From Acidimicrobiales bacterium (GTDB lineage Bacteria > Actinomycetota > Acidimicrobiia > Acidimicrobiales > UBA8592), in the NCBI GenBank assembly GCA_022425805.1, contig JAKMEQ010000086.1, positions 1-39,398 on the forward strand: 39,398 bases of DNA, given 5' to 3'. This document shows positions 1 through 7,771 of the stretch, in pieces. Numbering within the stretch: position 1 is the stretch's first letter; each line of letters opens with the position of its first letter. The notes under the pieces were generated by a model, which saw nothing but the letters and a program-made list of their open reading frames with translations, was not told the DNA's origin and searched no databases. The translations under genes were made by a program, and so were the position numbers.

Positions 1-61
1 CATTTGGTAGGACTTCATTAAGCCATTTACTGGTGATTTCTTTTACCGTTGATGGAATCAT
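1..61 (-). CDS. N-terminal fragment of an unidentified protein (cut by the window edge)
   Basis: An ATG at 59-61 on the minus strand opens a frame that runs off the left edge with about 20 codons visible, beginning MIPSTVKEITSKWLNEVLP. It follows the stop of the upstream LLM oxidoreductase by 33 bases in the same direction, so it is probably the next gene of that operon. No convincing Shine-Dalgarno precedes the ATG. The short 'T-x-x-W-L-x-x-V-L' pattern resembles the start of some aminoglycoside-phosphotransferase/ecdysteroid-kinase-like proteins, but this is far too little sequence for a call. Confidence 0.4.
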   Translation of the reverse strand, partial: MIPSTVKEITSKWLNEVLPN

Positions 62-94
62 TTCAAGTACCAGACTTTAGTCGAGGCTAAAGAT

Positions 95-1126
95 TCATAC
101 GTTCTTTAAGGCTTCCATAACCCCTCGCCATTGTTCGGGGTTTGCCTGCCCTGGAGCGTAGAAACTTACCCTATCGATGACGTCCCCATACCTTTGGCCA
201 AGTTCTGAGGCTACTTTGTTTGGTTCTGCAACTACAGCGAAAGTGTTCAAGATATCGTCATCTATAAGTGTGCCCATCTCTTCCCATTTGCCTTGTTTGG
301 AAAGTTGATTAAGCTCATCTTGTAAACCTCCCCATCCATGTAATTCAAGGACGCTCCTATAAGCAGGAGTAGAACCATAAAAAGCTATTTGTTGCTTTGT
401 AGCAGTTTCTGCGAGCTTCATTTCTTCCTCGCTTTGTCCAGTGACGACGAAGAACGGGCCAGAAATTGAGAACCCTTCAAGAGATTTACCGATTTTTTTT
501 CGCCCTTTTATAATGTTTGGGACTGTTACCTCGCGGAGGTACTTCTCGGTTGTGAAGGCATGGCAGATAATCCCATCGCAGACTTCTCCTGCAACTTGAG
601 TCATTAACTCACCCACTGCAGCGAGGTAAATATTTGGCGGGCCAAAATCACCTAGATCCTCCTTGCTTGGAATGAAGAAAGGAGTCATAAGCGTATGGGT
701 GTAGAAATCCCCGCGAAAATCTAGCTTCGTGCCGTTCAACCAAGAATCCCATATGGCCCGCATTGCTAAAATCATTTCACGCATCCGAGCGGCAGGCTGA
801 GACCATTCCATACTGAAACGTTTGGTAATGTGTGGTTTTATTTGGCTTCCAAGTCCCAGGTTGAATCTACCATGGCTTAACGCCTGAAGATCCCAACCGA
901 TATTTGCGAGAACCATAGGATTTCTCGCAAAAGCTACAGCGATGCCTGTCCCCAGTTCGAGTGTCTGGGTATGTTCTGCAGCAATTGTTAAAGGTAGAAA
1001 CGGATCATGGCTTGTTTCCGCAGTCCATATACCGTCATAACCCCGCTCTTCTTGCGCTTTCGCTTCGCGAGCAATCTCCTTAATATTTGGTGAAAAGCCC
1101 ATGCCTAGTCCACCATCGACTTTCAT
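95..1126 (-). CDS. LLM-class F420/flavin-dependent oxidoreductase (MSMEG_2256-like)
   Basis: A 343-residue protein of the bacterial luciferase-like (LLM) superfamily, a TIM barrel that uses F420 or FMN. The N-terminal half carries the hallmarks: the strand-1 region 'DGGLGMGFS', 'ERGYDGIWTAETSHDPF' and 'LELGTGIAVAFARNPM', followed by 'GRFNLGLGSQIKPH', typical of the MSMEG_2256 family of putative F420 oxidoreductases. The later 'PNIYLAAVGELMTQVAGEVCDGI' is the usual cofactor-phosphate region. The substrate is unknown. The start is supported by GAAGGAG seven bases upstream, and the ATG overlaps the stop of the preceding SnoaL-like gene by four bases (ATGA), so the two are probably translationally coupled. 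With a second LLM gene diverging from it, the context suggests redox steps in lipid or isoprenoid breakdown (inference). Confidence 0.85.
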   Translation of the reverse strand: MKVDGGLGMGFSPNIKEIAREAKAQEERGYDGIWTAETSHDPFLPLTIAAEHTQTLELGTGIAVAFARNPMVLANIGWDLQALSHGRFNLGLGSQIKPHITKRFSMEWSQPAARMREMILAMRAIWDSWLNGTKLDFRGDFYTHTLMTPFFIPSKEDLGDFGPPNIYLAAVGELMTQVAGEVCDGIICHAFTTEKYLREVTVPNIIKGRKKIGKSLEGFSISGPFFVVTGQSEEEMKLAETATKQQIAFYGSTPAYRSVLELHGWGGLQDELNQLSKQGKWEEMGTLIDDDILNTFAVVAEPNKVASELGQRYGDVIDRVSFYAPGQANPEQWRGVMEALKNV

Positions 1127-1602
1127 ACGTCTACTCCTTCTATGTTTCGCTCACGTAATTTCTCTGCAGAACATAAGAATTCTGCAGATAGATCACAAGG
1201 GCCTGCATAATGTGGTTGAAGAAACCGCCGAGTAAATTTCCAACCATCTTCAGTTCTCCTGAACTCGTCATCGTAATGGGCAAGAAGGAGTTGCCGATCC
1301 CCATTTGAGCGCACAACATATTCTTGTATGTACCACCTTCCTGTAGCGGTATTTCCTGATGCATCTACTTGGACTTCACCATTCAAGACATTTTGGATAG
1401 CAGCTGGTGCTGCTGCCATCGCTCCATACCAGAGCTCCTTAATTGATTCTAAGCCTTCGACTAGACGTCCTCCGCCGAGGTCCCAGACTGCATCAGAAGC
1501 CCACGTAGAACACCATTTCTCCCCATTTCTGTGAACCACAGCATCGGCGTATCGGTTGACCAACATAGCAATCTCGTTGTATGCGTTTTCGTTAGTTGTC
1601 AT
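1123..1602 (-). CDS. SnoaL-like / NTF2-fold protein
   Basis: A 159-residue protein with the SnoaL_4/NTF2-like pattern: an N-terminal helix 'IAMLVNRYADAVVHRNGEKW', then 'ASDAVWDLGGGRLVEGLESI', and C-terminal beta strands with 'LLLAHYDDEFRRTEDGWKFTRR'. This cone-shaped fold includes ketosteroid isomerase-like enzymes, scytalone-dehydratase relatives and non-catalytic binding proteins, so the exact activity cannot be read here. An upstream ATG at 1638 is in frame, but the ATG at 1602 is preferred because AGAGGAG sits six bases before it and the upstream extension is not NTF2-like. The gene overlaps the following LLM oxidoreductase by four bases. A function in isomerising or dehydrating a cyclic or branched substrate beside LLM and P450 enzymes is inference. 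Confidence 0.8.
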   Translation of the reverse strand: MTTNENAYNEIAMLVNRYADAVVHRNGEKWCSTWASDAVWDLGGGRLVEGLESIKELWYGAMAAAPAAIQNVLNGEVQVDASGNTATGRWYIQEYVVRSNGDRQLLLAHYDDEFRRTEDGWKFTRRFLQPHYAGPCDLSAEFLCSAEKLRERNIEGVDV

Positions 1603-1743
1603 GAATTTCTCCTCTTTACTTAGTAATGGGTCTAGCACCTATAGGATTGTTTCGCCTATCGTGGCGCTTGATAGTCTAAGAATGGTTTCTATGATGCATC
1701 GCTTACGTAGGGTCGAATAGGCAAAGTCAAGGAGAAAAAAAGA

Positions 1744-2766
1744 ATGAAACTTGGATATAACACCGGATATTGGAGTGCAGGTCCGCCAGAAGGCGTTGAA
1801 AATGCTATCGCTGAATGTGACAGGCTTGGCTTTGAACACATTTGGACTGCGGAGGCTTATGGATCCGACGCTTTGAGCCCTTTAGCTTGGTGGGGAGCAA
1901 CTACTAAAAATGTAAAATTAGGTACAGCAATAATGCAGATGTCTGCGAGAACTCCTGCTGCGACAGCTATGGCGGCTATCACCATGGACCACTTGAGCAA
2001 AGGACGTTTTATTCTCGGGCTAGGAGTATCTGGTCCACAGGTAGTGGAAGGATGGTACGGGCAGCCCTACCCTCGTCCACTCGGTAGAACCCGAGAGTTC
2101 ATCGAAATTGTGCGTTCGATAGTTGCGCGGAAAGAACCAGTTGAGTTCGAAGGCGATCATTATTCGATGCCTTTCCACGAAGGCACAGGTTTAGGTAAGC
2201 CGCTTAAATCAACAGTGCATCCACTACGAAACGAAATCCCGATCTATTTAGCGGCGGAAGGGCCGAAAAATGTGGCTCTTTCAGCGGAGATCTGCGATGG
2301 CTGGCTACCTCTCTTTTTTGCTCCTAAAGACAATGACTTTTACAAGACAGCCTTGCAAAGCGGTTTTGATACTGCCGGCCGAAACGGGTGGGGGGAATTC
2401 GAAGTTGCTTGCACGGTGACAGTCATTCCTGGCGAAGACGTTGACTCATGTGCGGACATGTTGCGCCCAATGATCGCACTCTACGCAGGTGGGATGGGAG
2501 CTAAAGGCCAAAATTTTCATTATGACGTGTTCGCTAGAATGGGGTTTGAAGCTGAATGCGAGAAGATACAGGAACTTTACTTAGCTGGAAATAAGAAGGA
2601 TGCCATTGCTGCAGTACCAACAGCTATGGTCGAAGCGATTTCGTTGATAGGTCCCCCTGACAAAATCAAAGATGAACTCAACATGTGGGAAGAATCTGTC
2701 GTCGATACCATGTTGATAGCGGGTGGGGTTGACCTTATACGGTTCGTTAGTGAGTTAGTGAATTGA
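1744..2766 (+). CDS. LLM-class F420-dependent oxidoreductase (Rv3520c/MSMEG_3544-like)
   Basis: A 340-residue luciferase-like TIM-barrel oxidoreductase. It starts with the strand 'MKLGYNTGYWSAGPP' and has 'CDRLGFEHIWTAEAYGSDA', 'VKLGTAIMQMSARTPAATAM' and 'GRFILGLGVSGPQVVEGWYG', all characteristic of the actinobacterial Rv3520c group of putative F420-dependent enzymes. 'PIYLAAEGPKNVALSAEICDGWLPLFF' follows the same fold. AAGGAG lies about nine bases upstream of the ATG. It is the first gene of a plus-strand operon: its TGA is separated by one base from the ATG of the TLP1-type thiolase. The substrate is unknown. The block of LLM oxidoreductase, thiolase, PNPOx-like protein and P450 suggests oxidation and chain shortening of a hydrophobic acyl-CoA or sterol-like compound. 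Confidence 0.85.
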   Translation: MKLGYNTGYWSAGPPEGVENAIAECDRLGFEHIWTAEAYGSDALSPLAWWGATTKNVKLGTAIMQMSARTPAATAMAAITMDHLSKGRFILGLGVSGPQVVEGWYGQPYPRPLGRTREFIEIVRSIVARKEPVEFEGDHYSMPFHEGTGLGKPLKSTVHPLRNEIPIYLAAEGPKNVALSAEICDGWLPLFFAPKDNDFYKTALQSGFDTAGRNGWGEFEVACTVTVIPGEDVDSCADMLRPMIALYAGGMGAKGQNFHYDVFARMGFEAECEKIQELYLAGNKKDAIAAVPTAMVEAISLIGPPDKIKDELNMWEESVVDTMLIAGGVDLIRFVSELVN

Positions 2767-2767
2767 G

Positions 2768-4243
2768 ATGAGCCTCGATGACCGATTGCCGGTGATAGTG
2801 GGAGTAGGCCAGTACAAGCAACAACTCGACGACGTAACCGTAGCGCAGGAACAATACCTCCTGATGGAAGAAGCAGTTCGGTTAGCAGCAGATGATGCTG
2901 GCTGTCCGGCTCTTCTTAACGATATCGACCGGATGCTAGTGATCGGCGGGATGTGGCGCTACCCCGATCCAGGTCGGCTCATTGCGAACTCGGTCGGTTC
3001 CTTACAAGCAGAAACTTTTTTGACAGCAATGGGTGGGAACATGCCGCAAACATGTGTGAGCGAAGTATGTGAACGCATTTTGGCTAACGAAATGGACGTT
3101 GCTGTGATTACTGGAGGAGAGGCAGTCTATAGCAAGAATAAACTCCGTAAATTGGGTTTGGATATCGCGCAAACTGGACATGATTTAGATCCAGCCAAAT
3201 CTTTCGGTGAGAATATTTCAATGTCATCTGAATATGAACGTGAGTGCGGCTTTTTCATGCCCACACAAATATACGCATTGTTTGAATCGGCAATAAGGGC
3301 TTCGTTAGAGGAGTCCCATGAAGATCACCGGAATCGCATCGCTTCCCTCTGGGAGGGCTTTAACGAAGTGGCAGTGGAGAATCCGTATGCTTGGGTACGG
3401 TCCCCAATGACCGCTACAGAGATAAGGACAGCGACTCCGTCAAATCGAATGGTTGGTTATCCATACACAAAGTCTATGAATGCGAATTCTTTCGTTGATT
3501 ATGGAGGGGCGGTCATTGTTTGTTCGGTGAGCAAGGCTCAAGCTCTCGGGATAGATAGAGACAAATGGGTTTTCCCTCATTCCGCAACAGATGGCCATGC
3601 ATCGTATCTTTTCTCTGAAAGAGAAAACTTTCACCAATCACCAGCTATCCGGATTACGGGGAAGCGCTGTCTCGAGCTTTCTGGAGTAACAATAGATGAT
3701 ATTGGTCCAATGGACCTGTATTCCTGCTTCCCATCATGTGTGCAGCTGACCATGATGGAACTTGGGATTTCTTCTGATCGGACGGTGACCACTACAGGTG
3801 GGCTTCCTTTTTTCGGTGGCCCTATGAATAGCTATGTGATTCACGCCATAGCGAGCACTATTGATGCAATCCGAGAAAGTGGCGAACGGGGATTGGTCCA
3901 TGCGAATGGAGGATATGCCACTAAGCAGGCCTGTGCGGTCTATGGCCCGACCCCACCTAAGGACACTTTTAAGAGAATGAATGTTCAGGATGAAATTGAT
4001 GCTCATCCGACGAGAGAAGTTAACTGTTCTCCTGACGGTGAAGCAACTATTGAGGCTTACACAGTCATGCATGGCCATGAAGGCCCTGAATATGCGCTGA
4101 TTACGACGTTGATGGCAGACGGGAGAAGAGCTTTGTCTAAGACAGACGATAATACACTCATGGAATCAATGATGGAAGAAGAGTATGTAGGTCTAAGAGC
4201 GAGCGTTAACCCTGAAGGCAAGGTAAATGTTTTTAGCGCCTAA
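2768..4243 (+). CDS. Thiolase-like acetyl-CoA acetyltransferase with C-terminal extra domain (TLP1 type)
   Basis: A 491-residue thiolase-superfamily protein. Length and layout match the TLP1 type of mycobacteria: two thiolase halves followed by a C-terminal extension of about 80-100 residues, here with 'PDGEATIEAYTVMHGHEGPEYALI'. The N-terminal half has 'GGNMPQTCVSEVCERIL' (residues 89-104) where degradative thiolases have N-x-x-C-x-S-G. Cys96 and Cys101 are present but not in the canonical position. The C-terminal half has 'DLYSCFPSCVQ' and 'LVHANGGYATKQ' with His378, but the usual G-H-P-x-G-A-S-G segment is replaced by 'GGLPFFGGPMNSY'. Thiolytic or hydrolytic activity on acyl-CoA is therefore uncertain. 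It starts one base after the preceding LLM gene stops, without a strong ribosome site, so it is probably coupled to it. Confidence 0.8.
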   Translation: MSLDDRLPVIVGVGQYKQQLDDVTVAQEQYLLMEEAVRLAADDAGCPALLNDIDRMLVIGGMWRYPDPGRLIANSVGSLQAETFLTAMGGNMPQTCVSEVCERILANEMDVAVITGGEAVYSKNKLRKLGLDIAQTGHDLDPAKSFGENISMSSEYERECGFFMPTQIYALFESAIRASLEESHEDHRNRIASLWEGFNEVAVENPYAWVRSPMTATEIRTATPSNRMVGYPYTKSMNANSFVDYGGAVIVCSVSKAQALGIDRDKWVFPHSATDGHASYLFSERENFHQSPAIRITGKRCLELSGVTIDDIGPMDLYSCFPSCVQLTMMELGISSDRTVTTTGGLPFFGGPMNSYVIHAIASTIDAIRESGERGLVHANGGYATKQACAVYGPTPPKDTFKRMNVQDEIDAHPTREVNCSPDGEATIEAYTVMHGHEGPEYALITTLMADGRRALSKTDDNTLMESMMEEEYVGLRASVNPEGKVNVFSA

Positions 4244-4287
4244 GAGGTTGATCGGAAAATTCTGGAAATAACAACTAAGGTCATGTC

Positions 4288-4725
4288 ATGGACCTTCAAG
4301 AAATCATTGATGAATCGAAGCTTTTGGGTGAATGGGCGCATATAGCCACCGTTAGCCCTTCGGGTATTCCGTATGTGACTCCAGTCCATCCATGCTGGGA
4401 GGGTCAAACCTTATGGTCGATGGTAGGGACCGATTCTGTCAAGGCCAAAAACATAGGGTCATCGCCTCTTGTCTCATGTCATTGGCAGGTAAGCCCAGAA
4501 ACAAATTTCGATAGTCTCATCATCTGGGGTCGCGCTGCACTCCATGCTGATATCGAAACAAAGCAGCGACTTTGGGAAGGGGTCTTCGATTATGACCTCA
4601 ATGAATTTGCTCCAGGAGGGCCTACTGAATCTGTCGGGACCGGTTTTATGGCGATTATTCCTACCAAAGCACTTGTTTTGCGGGCCTTTGGAATGGGTGG
4701 ACGATTCGAGTGGAAAGCAACGTGA
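4288..4725 (+). CDS. Pyridoxamine-phosphate-oxidase-fold F420/FMN-binding protein
   Basis: A 145-residue split-barrel protein of the PNPOx-like family. It starts with the typical helix and strand 'LLGEWAHIATVSPSGIPYVTPVHPCWEGQTLW', continues with 'SVKAKNIGSSPLVSCHW' and 'DSLIIWGRAALHAD', and ends with 'TGFMAIIPTKALVLRAFG'. Small members of this family in actinobacteria often bind F420 and reduce enones, quinones or heme-like substrates; others bind FMN. It lies between a TLP1-type thiolase (44 bases upstream) and a P450 (13 bases downstream) on the same strand. This fits an F420-dependent reductase working on the same substrate, but the cofactor cannot be decided from sequence alone. AAGG lies seven bases before the ATG. 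Confidence 0.75.
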   Translation: MDLQEIIDESKLLGEWAHIATVSPSGIPYVTPVHPCWEGQTLWSMVGTDSVKAKNIGSSPLVSCHWQVSPETNFDSLIIWGRAALHADIETKQRLWEGVFDYDLNEFAPGGPTESVGTGFMAIIPTKALVLRAFGMGGRFEWKAT

Positions 4726-4738
4726 TTAAGGCCCTGAT

Positions 4739-5956
4739 TTGGTAACAAAAAATAATTATGACCCTATAGGTAAAAAAGTTCTCGAAGATCCGATACCTGC
4801 ATATGCGCAACTCCGTGAACAGTGCCCAGTTCATCACTATGAAGGGTTGGAGAACCCTATGTACACCTTCTCACAGTATGAGGACGTGCAATCTGTTCTA
4901 CTCGATCAGACTACTTGGTCCAACAGGTATGGTCCCGGTATTTCCTATGAACGTAACGTTGGCGATTTGCAGCGATATGACCCACCAGACCACCAGATTC
5001 GCCGAAGGTTCCTTCGGGCCGAATTTCTTCCTCGCACTGTTGCGGCTTCTGAACCAGCGATAAGAGATCTTGCCAATGAACTGATTGATGGATTTCAAGA
5101 AGATGGAAAGGTAGAACTTCACGACAATTTTGCCCTTCCACTCCCTGTTAAAGCTTTTACAGAGCTAATGGGGATTAACGATGTGGACTCTGCGGAATTC
5201 AAAAAGTGGGCTGATGAACTTACCCTTGGGATGACTTATCCTGAACGTGCCCGAGAGGCACGAAAGGCTCTCTCCTCATACACTCGTGATCAAGTAATTG
5301 TGAGAAGAGAAGCTGTAGCTAGAGCGGGTTATGGTCCAGATCAGGACCCCGTGGGCGAAATTGTTCCTGAAGGATTGATAAGTCACTTAGCTTGCCGCCC
5401 ACTACAAGATGGCACATTCATGCCAGATGAGGAAGTCGCCGGCATGGTAGGACAATTACTTGTGGCCGGTCATGAAACTACGACATCCCTAATCACCAAT
5501 ACATTGTGGCGTCTCTTCTTGAATCCGACTCAGATGGAACTTATCCGAAAAAAACCAGATTTAATTCCAAATGCAATCGAAGAAAGCCTTCGTTTCGACC
5601 CCCCCGTTCTTGGCTTATGTAAAACCAACAACACGCCTGTTACCTATCACAATGTTGACATCCCGCAAGATTCAAAGGTCATGATTCTGTATGCATCAGC
5701 AAACCGAGATCCAAATGTATTTGATGATCCAGATGAATTTAGAGTTGATAGGCCACTGATCGAAACCAAACGCCATCTATCTTTTGGATGGGGGTCCCAT
5801 TTTTGTTTGGGCGCGCATCTTGCTCGCCAGACAGGGCGTATAGCCGTATCAACTTTTTTGGAACGGTTCGACGATCTACACCTAGTTGACCCAACGGAAC
5901 GAGTGAGCCCTCCATTTCTATGGGGGCGTCGAGAACTTACTGTGACTTGGGAATGA
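4739..5956 (+). CDS. Cytochrome P450
   Basis: A 405-residue soluble bacterial P450 of normal length. The I-helix oxygen-activation motif 'AGHETTT' is at 243-249, the K-helix E-x-x-R is E282-R285 in 'EESLR', and the heme loop 'FGWGSHFCLGAHLAR' at 349-363 carries the axial thiolate Cys356. 'RYDPPDHQIRRRFL' at 79-92 is the conserved C-helix heme-propionate region. It needs ferredoxin and a reductase, and neither lies next to it. The start is a TTG at 4739 (MVTKNNYDP), with AAGG upstream; no ATG would keep the N-terminus. It is the last gene of the 1744-5956 plus-strand run and converges with the SCP-x thiolase. The substrate is probably a fatty acid, terpene or sterol-like compound (inference from the neighbours). 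Confidence 0.95.
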   Translation: MVTKNNYDPIGKKVLEDPIPAYAQLREQCPVHHYEGLENPMYTFSQYEDVQSVLLDQTTWSNRYGPGISYERNVGDLQRYDPPDHQIRRRFLRAEFLPRTVAASEPAIRDLANELIDGFQEDGKVELHDNFALPLPVKAFTELMGINDVDSAEFKKWADELTLGMTYPERAREARKALSSYTRDQVIVRREAVARAGYGPDQDPVGEIVPEGLISHLACRPLQDGTFMPDEEVAGMVGQLLVAGHETTTSLITNTLWRLFLNPTQMELIRKKPDLIPNAIEESLRFDPPVLGLCKTNNTPVTYHNVDIPQDSKVMILYASANRDPNVFDDPDEFRVDRPLIETKRHLSFGWGSHFCLGAHLARQTGRIAVSTFLERFDDLHLVDPTERVSPPFLWGRRELTVTWE

Positions 5957-6083
5957 CCTTTTTTAGAAGAAAGATCTGATCGGAAGCAACTGATCCTTAC
6001 CCCTGCGAAGTCGCTAAGCCCTTAAGCGCAAATGGTTCTATCAGCATGTTCTAGCTACCGTTGATCTTATCGATTATGAATGT

Positions 6084-7235
6084 TTACCTGCTAAGAATCG
6101 TAACGCCGCTTATTCCCGGTGCTCCATAGACATGGGTATACGCAACCTTAGGGTCGTTAGGCACTTGCCGCTTTCCGGCCCCGCCACGGAGTTGGAGCAC
6201 GTTCTCGTGAACTTGGCGTAAACCAGAAGCTCCGACGGGCTCGCCATTAGCGAGACATCCTCCATCGGTATTGATTGGAAGGCGACCGCTAATTTCTGTT
6301 TCACCCTGCTGTATCATCCGTTCCTGTTCTCCATGGACACAAAATCCATTTTCAGCCATGTGCATGATTTCAGCACCCGCTTCAGTGTCTTGCAGTTGAG
6401 CAACATCGATATCATCTGGCCCAATACCTGCCATCTCGAAAGCAGCTTTAGACGTATCAACCGTGGGCCCAACGGAATCTTCAAGAGCGATCCATGGTGC
6501 CATCACTTCGAATGAACCCCATCGTCGGCTACGGACAACTGCAGCATTGAGGTACACAGGTGTATCCGTGTACTTATGAGCTTGGTCAGCCTTCGCAAGG
6601 ATAAGAGCGACTCCACCTTCAGCTGGTGAACAGAACATAAATTTCGTTAGAGGGTAGCTAAGCATGTCTGATTCAAGGATTTGTTCCTCACTTATCGGCT
6701 GCCTTCTCCAGGCATTCTCATTGTGTTCTGCATTGCGGAACGCTTTCGCGGATATTTTCGCAAGAGTATTGTGGCTGATGTCATGGTTTTCCATGTACCT
6801 ATTGATTTTCATTCCAAAAAATTGTGTGGTGAGCGCAAGTCCTTGCTTTCCATACCAGTCACCAAGACCTTGTTCCTTAGTCTTGATGCGGAAAGCTCCT
6901 CGTTCATGTTTGTCATAGCCAATCGCAATGCCAAGGTCAAATGCTCCGGATGCGATCGTATTAGCTGCGGAGAATAAGGCAGAACCTCCAGTAGCACATC
7001 CATTTGCGACATTTATGAACTGGAGTCCTGTGAGTCCGAGCTTAGAAACCATCGTGTCAGGGTGCCCAGCAGCTTGGCTTCCACCAAAAGCAAACTGGAT
7101 GTCTTTCCACTCAACTCCGGCATCTTTCAAAGCTTCCCGGACAGCGTAGACGCCTTGGTCTTGCCCGCTCACACCGGGAGTTCGCCCAAATGGATGCATC
7201 CCGATTCCAACAATCGCTACTTCAGGTTTACTCAT
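6084..7235 (-). CDS. SCP-x-type thiolase/aldolase family protein
   Basis: A 383-residue thiolase of the nonspecific lipid-transfer (SCP-x) type. The nucleophile region is intact, with Cys80 in 'NVANGCATGGSAL'. The C-terminal half has 'DTEAGAEIMHMAENG' and 'NTDGGCLANGEPVGASGLRQ', where His of the usual G-H-P is Glu. It ends 'THVYGAPGISGVTIL', where ordinary thiolases carry the second catalytic Cys. Loss of that Cys and of the G-H-P His is reminiscent of Ltp2-type retro-aldolases of steroid side-chain breakdown, which also need a DUF35 partner. Such a partner is encoded 19 bases upstream. The reaction is therefore either acyl-CoA thiolysis or aldol cleavage of a beta-hydroxyacyl-CoA. AGAGG precedes the ATG. 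Confidence 0.85.
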   Translation of the reverse strand: MSKPEVAIVGIGMHPFGRTPGVSGQDQGVYAVREALKDAGVEWKDIQFAFGGSQAAGHPDTMVSKLGLTGLQFINVANGCATGGSALFSAANTIASGAFDLGIAIGYDKHERGAFRIKTKEQGLGDWYGKQGLALTTQFFGMKINRYMENHDISHNTLAKISAKAFRNAEHNENAWRRQPISEEQILESDMLSYPLTKFMFCSPAEGGVALILAKADQAHKYTDTPVYLNAAVVRSRRWGSFEVMAPWIALEDSVGPTVDTSKAAFEMAGIGPDDIDVAQLQDTEAGAEIMHMAENGFCVHGEQERMIQQGETEISGRLPINTDGGCLANGEPVGASGLRQVHENVLQLRGGAGKRQVPNDPKVAYTHVYGAPGISGVTILSR

Positions 7236-7254
7236 AGTTATCCTCTCTCGTCGC

Positions 7255-7680
7255 TTAAGCTTCGCATGGAGCGAAAGCGAATGTGATTACGTCGTTACCG
7301 TCTGAATCTTGGTAAAGGGGTACAAAAGAAAGCTCCATTTCCATCCCAATCTGCAATTCATCGAGATTTGCGGTTGTTAATCGTGTCTCAACTTTTACTT
7401 CGTCATGGATTTCAACATATCCAACACCAAATGGTTCAAAGTTGTCAATATCTCCTTCGAACGGAGGTGACTTGGGTGGGTAGCCTTGAATAGTCCAAGT
7501 CCAGAGGGTTCCTCTAGTACCTAATTCTTTTACTTGAGTATTATCCCCTGCGCATCGTGGGCATCCTGATTGAGCGGGGAAGACCACTGCATTACAGTCC
7601 AGACATCTAGAACCAATCAATCGCGGGTCTTCTGATGGCCAAGTAAACAAGCCTTTCTCAATAGGAACTTGATCAGCCAT
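7255..7680 (-). CDS. DUF35 OB-fold / zinc-ribbon acyl-CoA-binding protein
   Basis: A 141-residue protein with the two-part DUF35 layout. An N-terminal rubredoxin-like zinc ribbon has Cys26, Cys29, Cys40 and Cys43 ('CLDC' and 'CPRC'). An OB-fold follows, with 'GTLWTWTIQGYPPKSPPF' and 'PFGVGYVEIHDEVKVETRL'. Such proteins are obligate partners of SCP-x thiolases and aldolases, in which they help bind the CoA substrate. In steroid-degrading actinobacteria the DUF35 domain of ChsH2 pairs with Ltp2. Here it is immediately upstream of an SCP-x-type thiolase in the same direction with a 19-base gap, which strongly suggests a complex. GGAGTG lies a few bases upstream of the ATG. Confidence 0.88.
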   Translation of the reverse strand: MADQVPIEKGLFTWPSEDPRLIGSRCLDCNAVVFPAQSGCPRCAGDNTQVKELGTRGTLWTWTIQGYPPKSPPFEGDIDNFEPFGVGYVEIHDEVKVETRLTTANLDELQIGMEMELSFVPLYQDSDGNDVITFAFAPCEA

Positions 7681-7757
7681 GTAACACTCCTCGTTAATTA
7701 TTACTTCAATTATCTAATCTACAGGTCATTAAAAGTATAACAAGAATTAATTTACTA

Positions 7758-7771
7758 TAAAGTTTTCAATA
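7758..7771 (+). promoter_or_regulatory. Possible leaderless -10 element before xth
   Basis: TAAAGT at 7758-7763 fits TANNNT and lies seven bases before the ATG, and no Shine-Dalgarno is visible. TACTAT at 7753-7758 is an alternative -10 that would leave a six-base leader. The surrounding 90-base intergenic region is AT-rich. No good -35 is seen, so this is a weak call. Confidence 0.35.

Noticed and set aside
75-92. Hairpin CTTTAG-N6-CTAAAG after the first LLM gene
   Set aside because: Short, AT-rich and without a U-run on either strand, so not convincing as a terminator.
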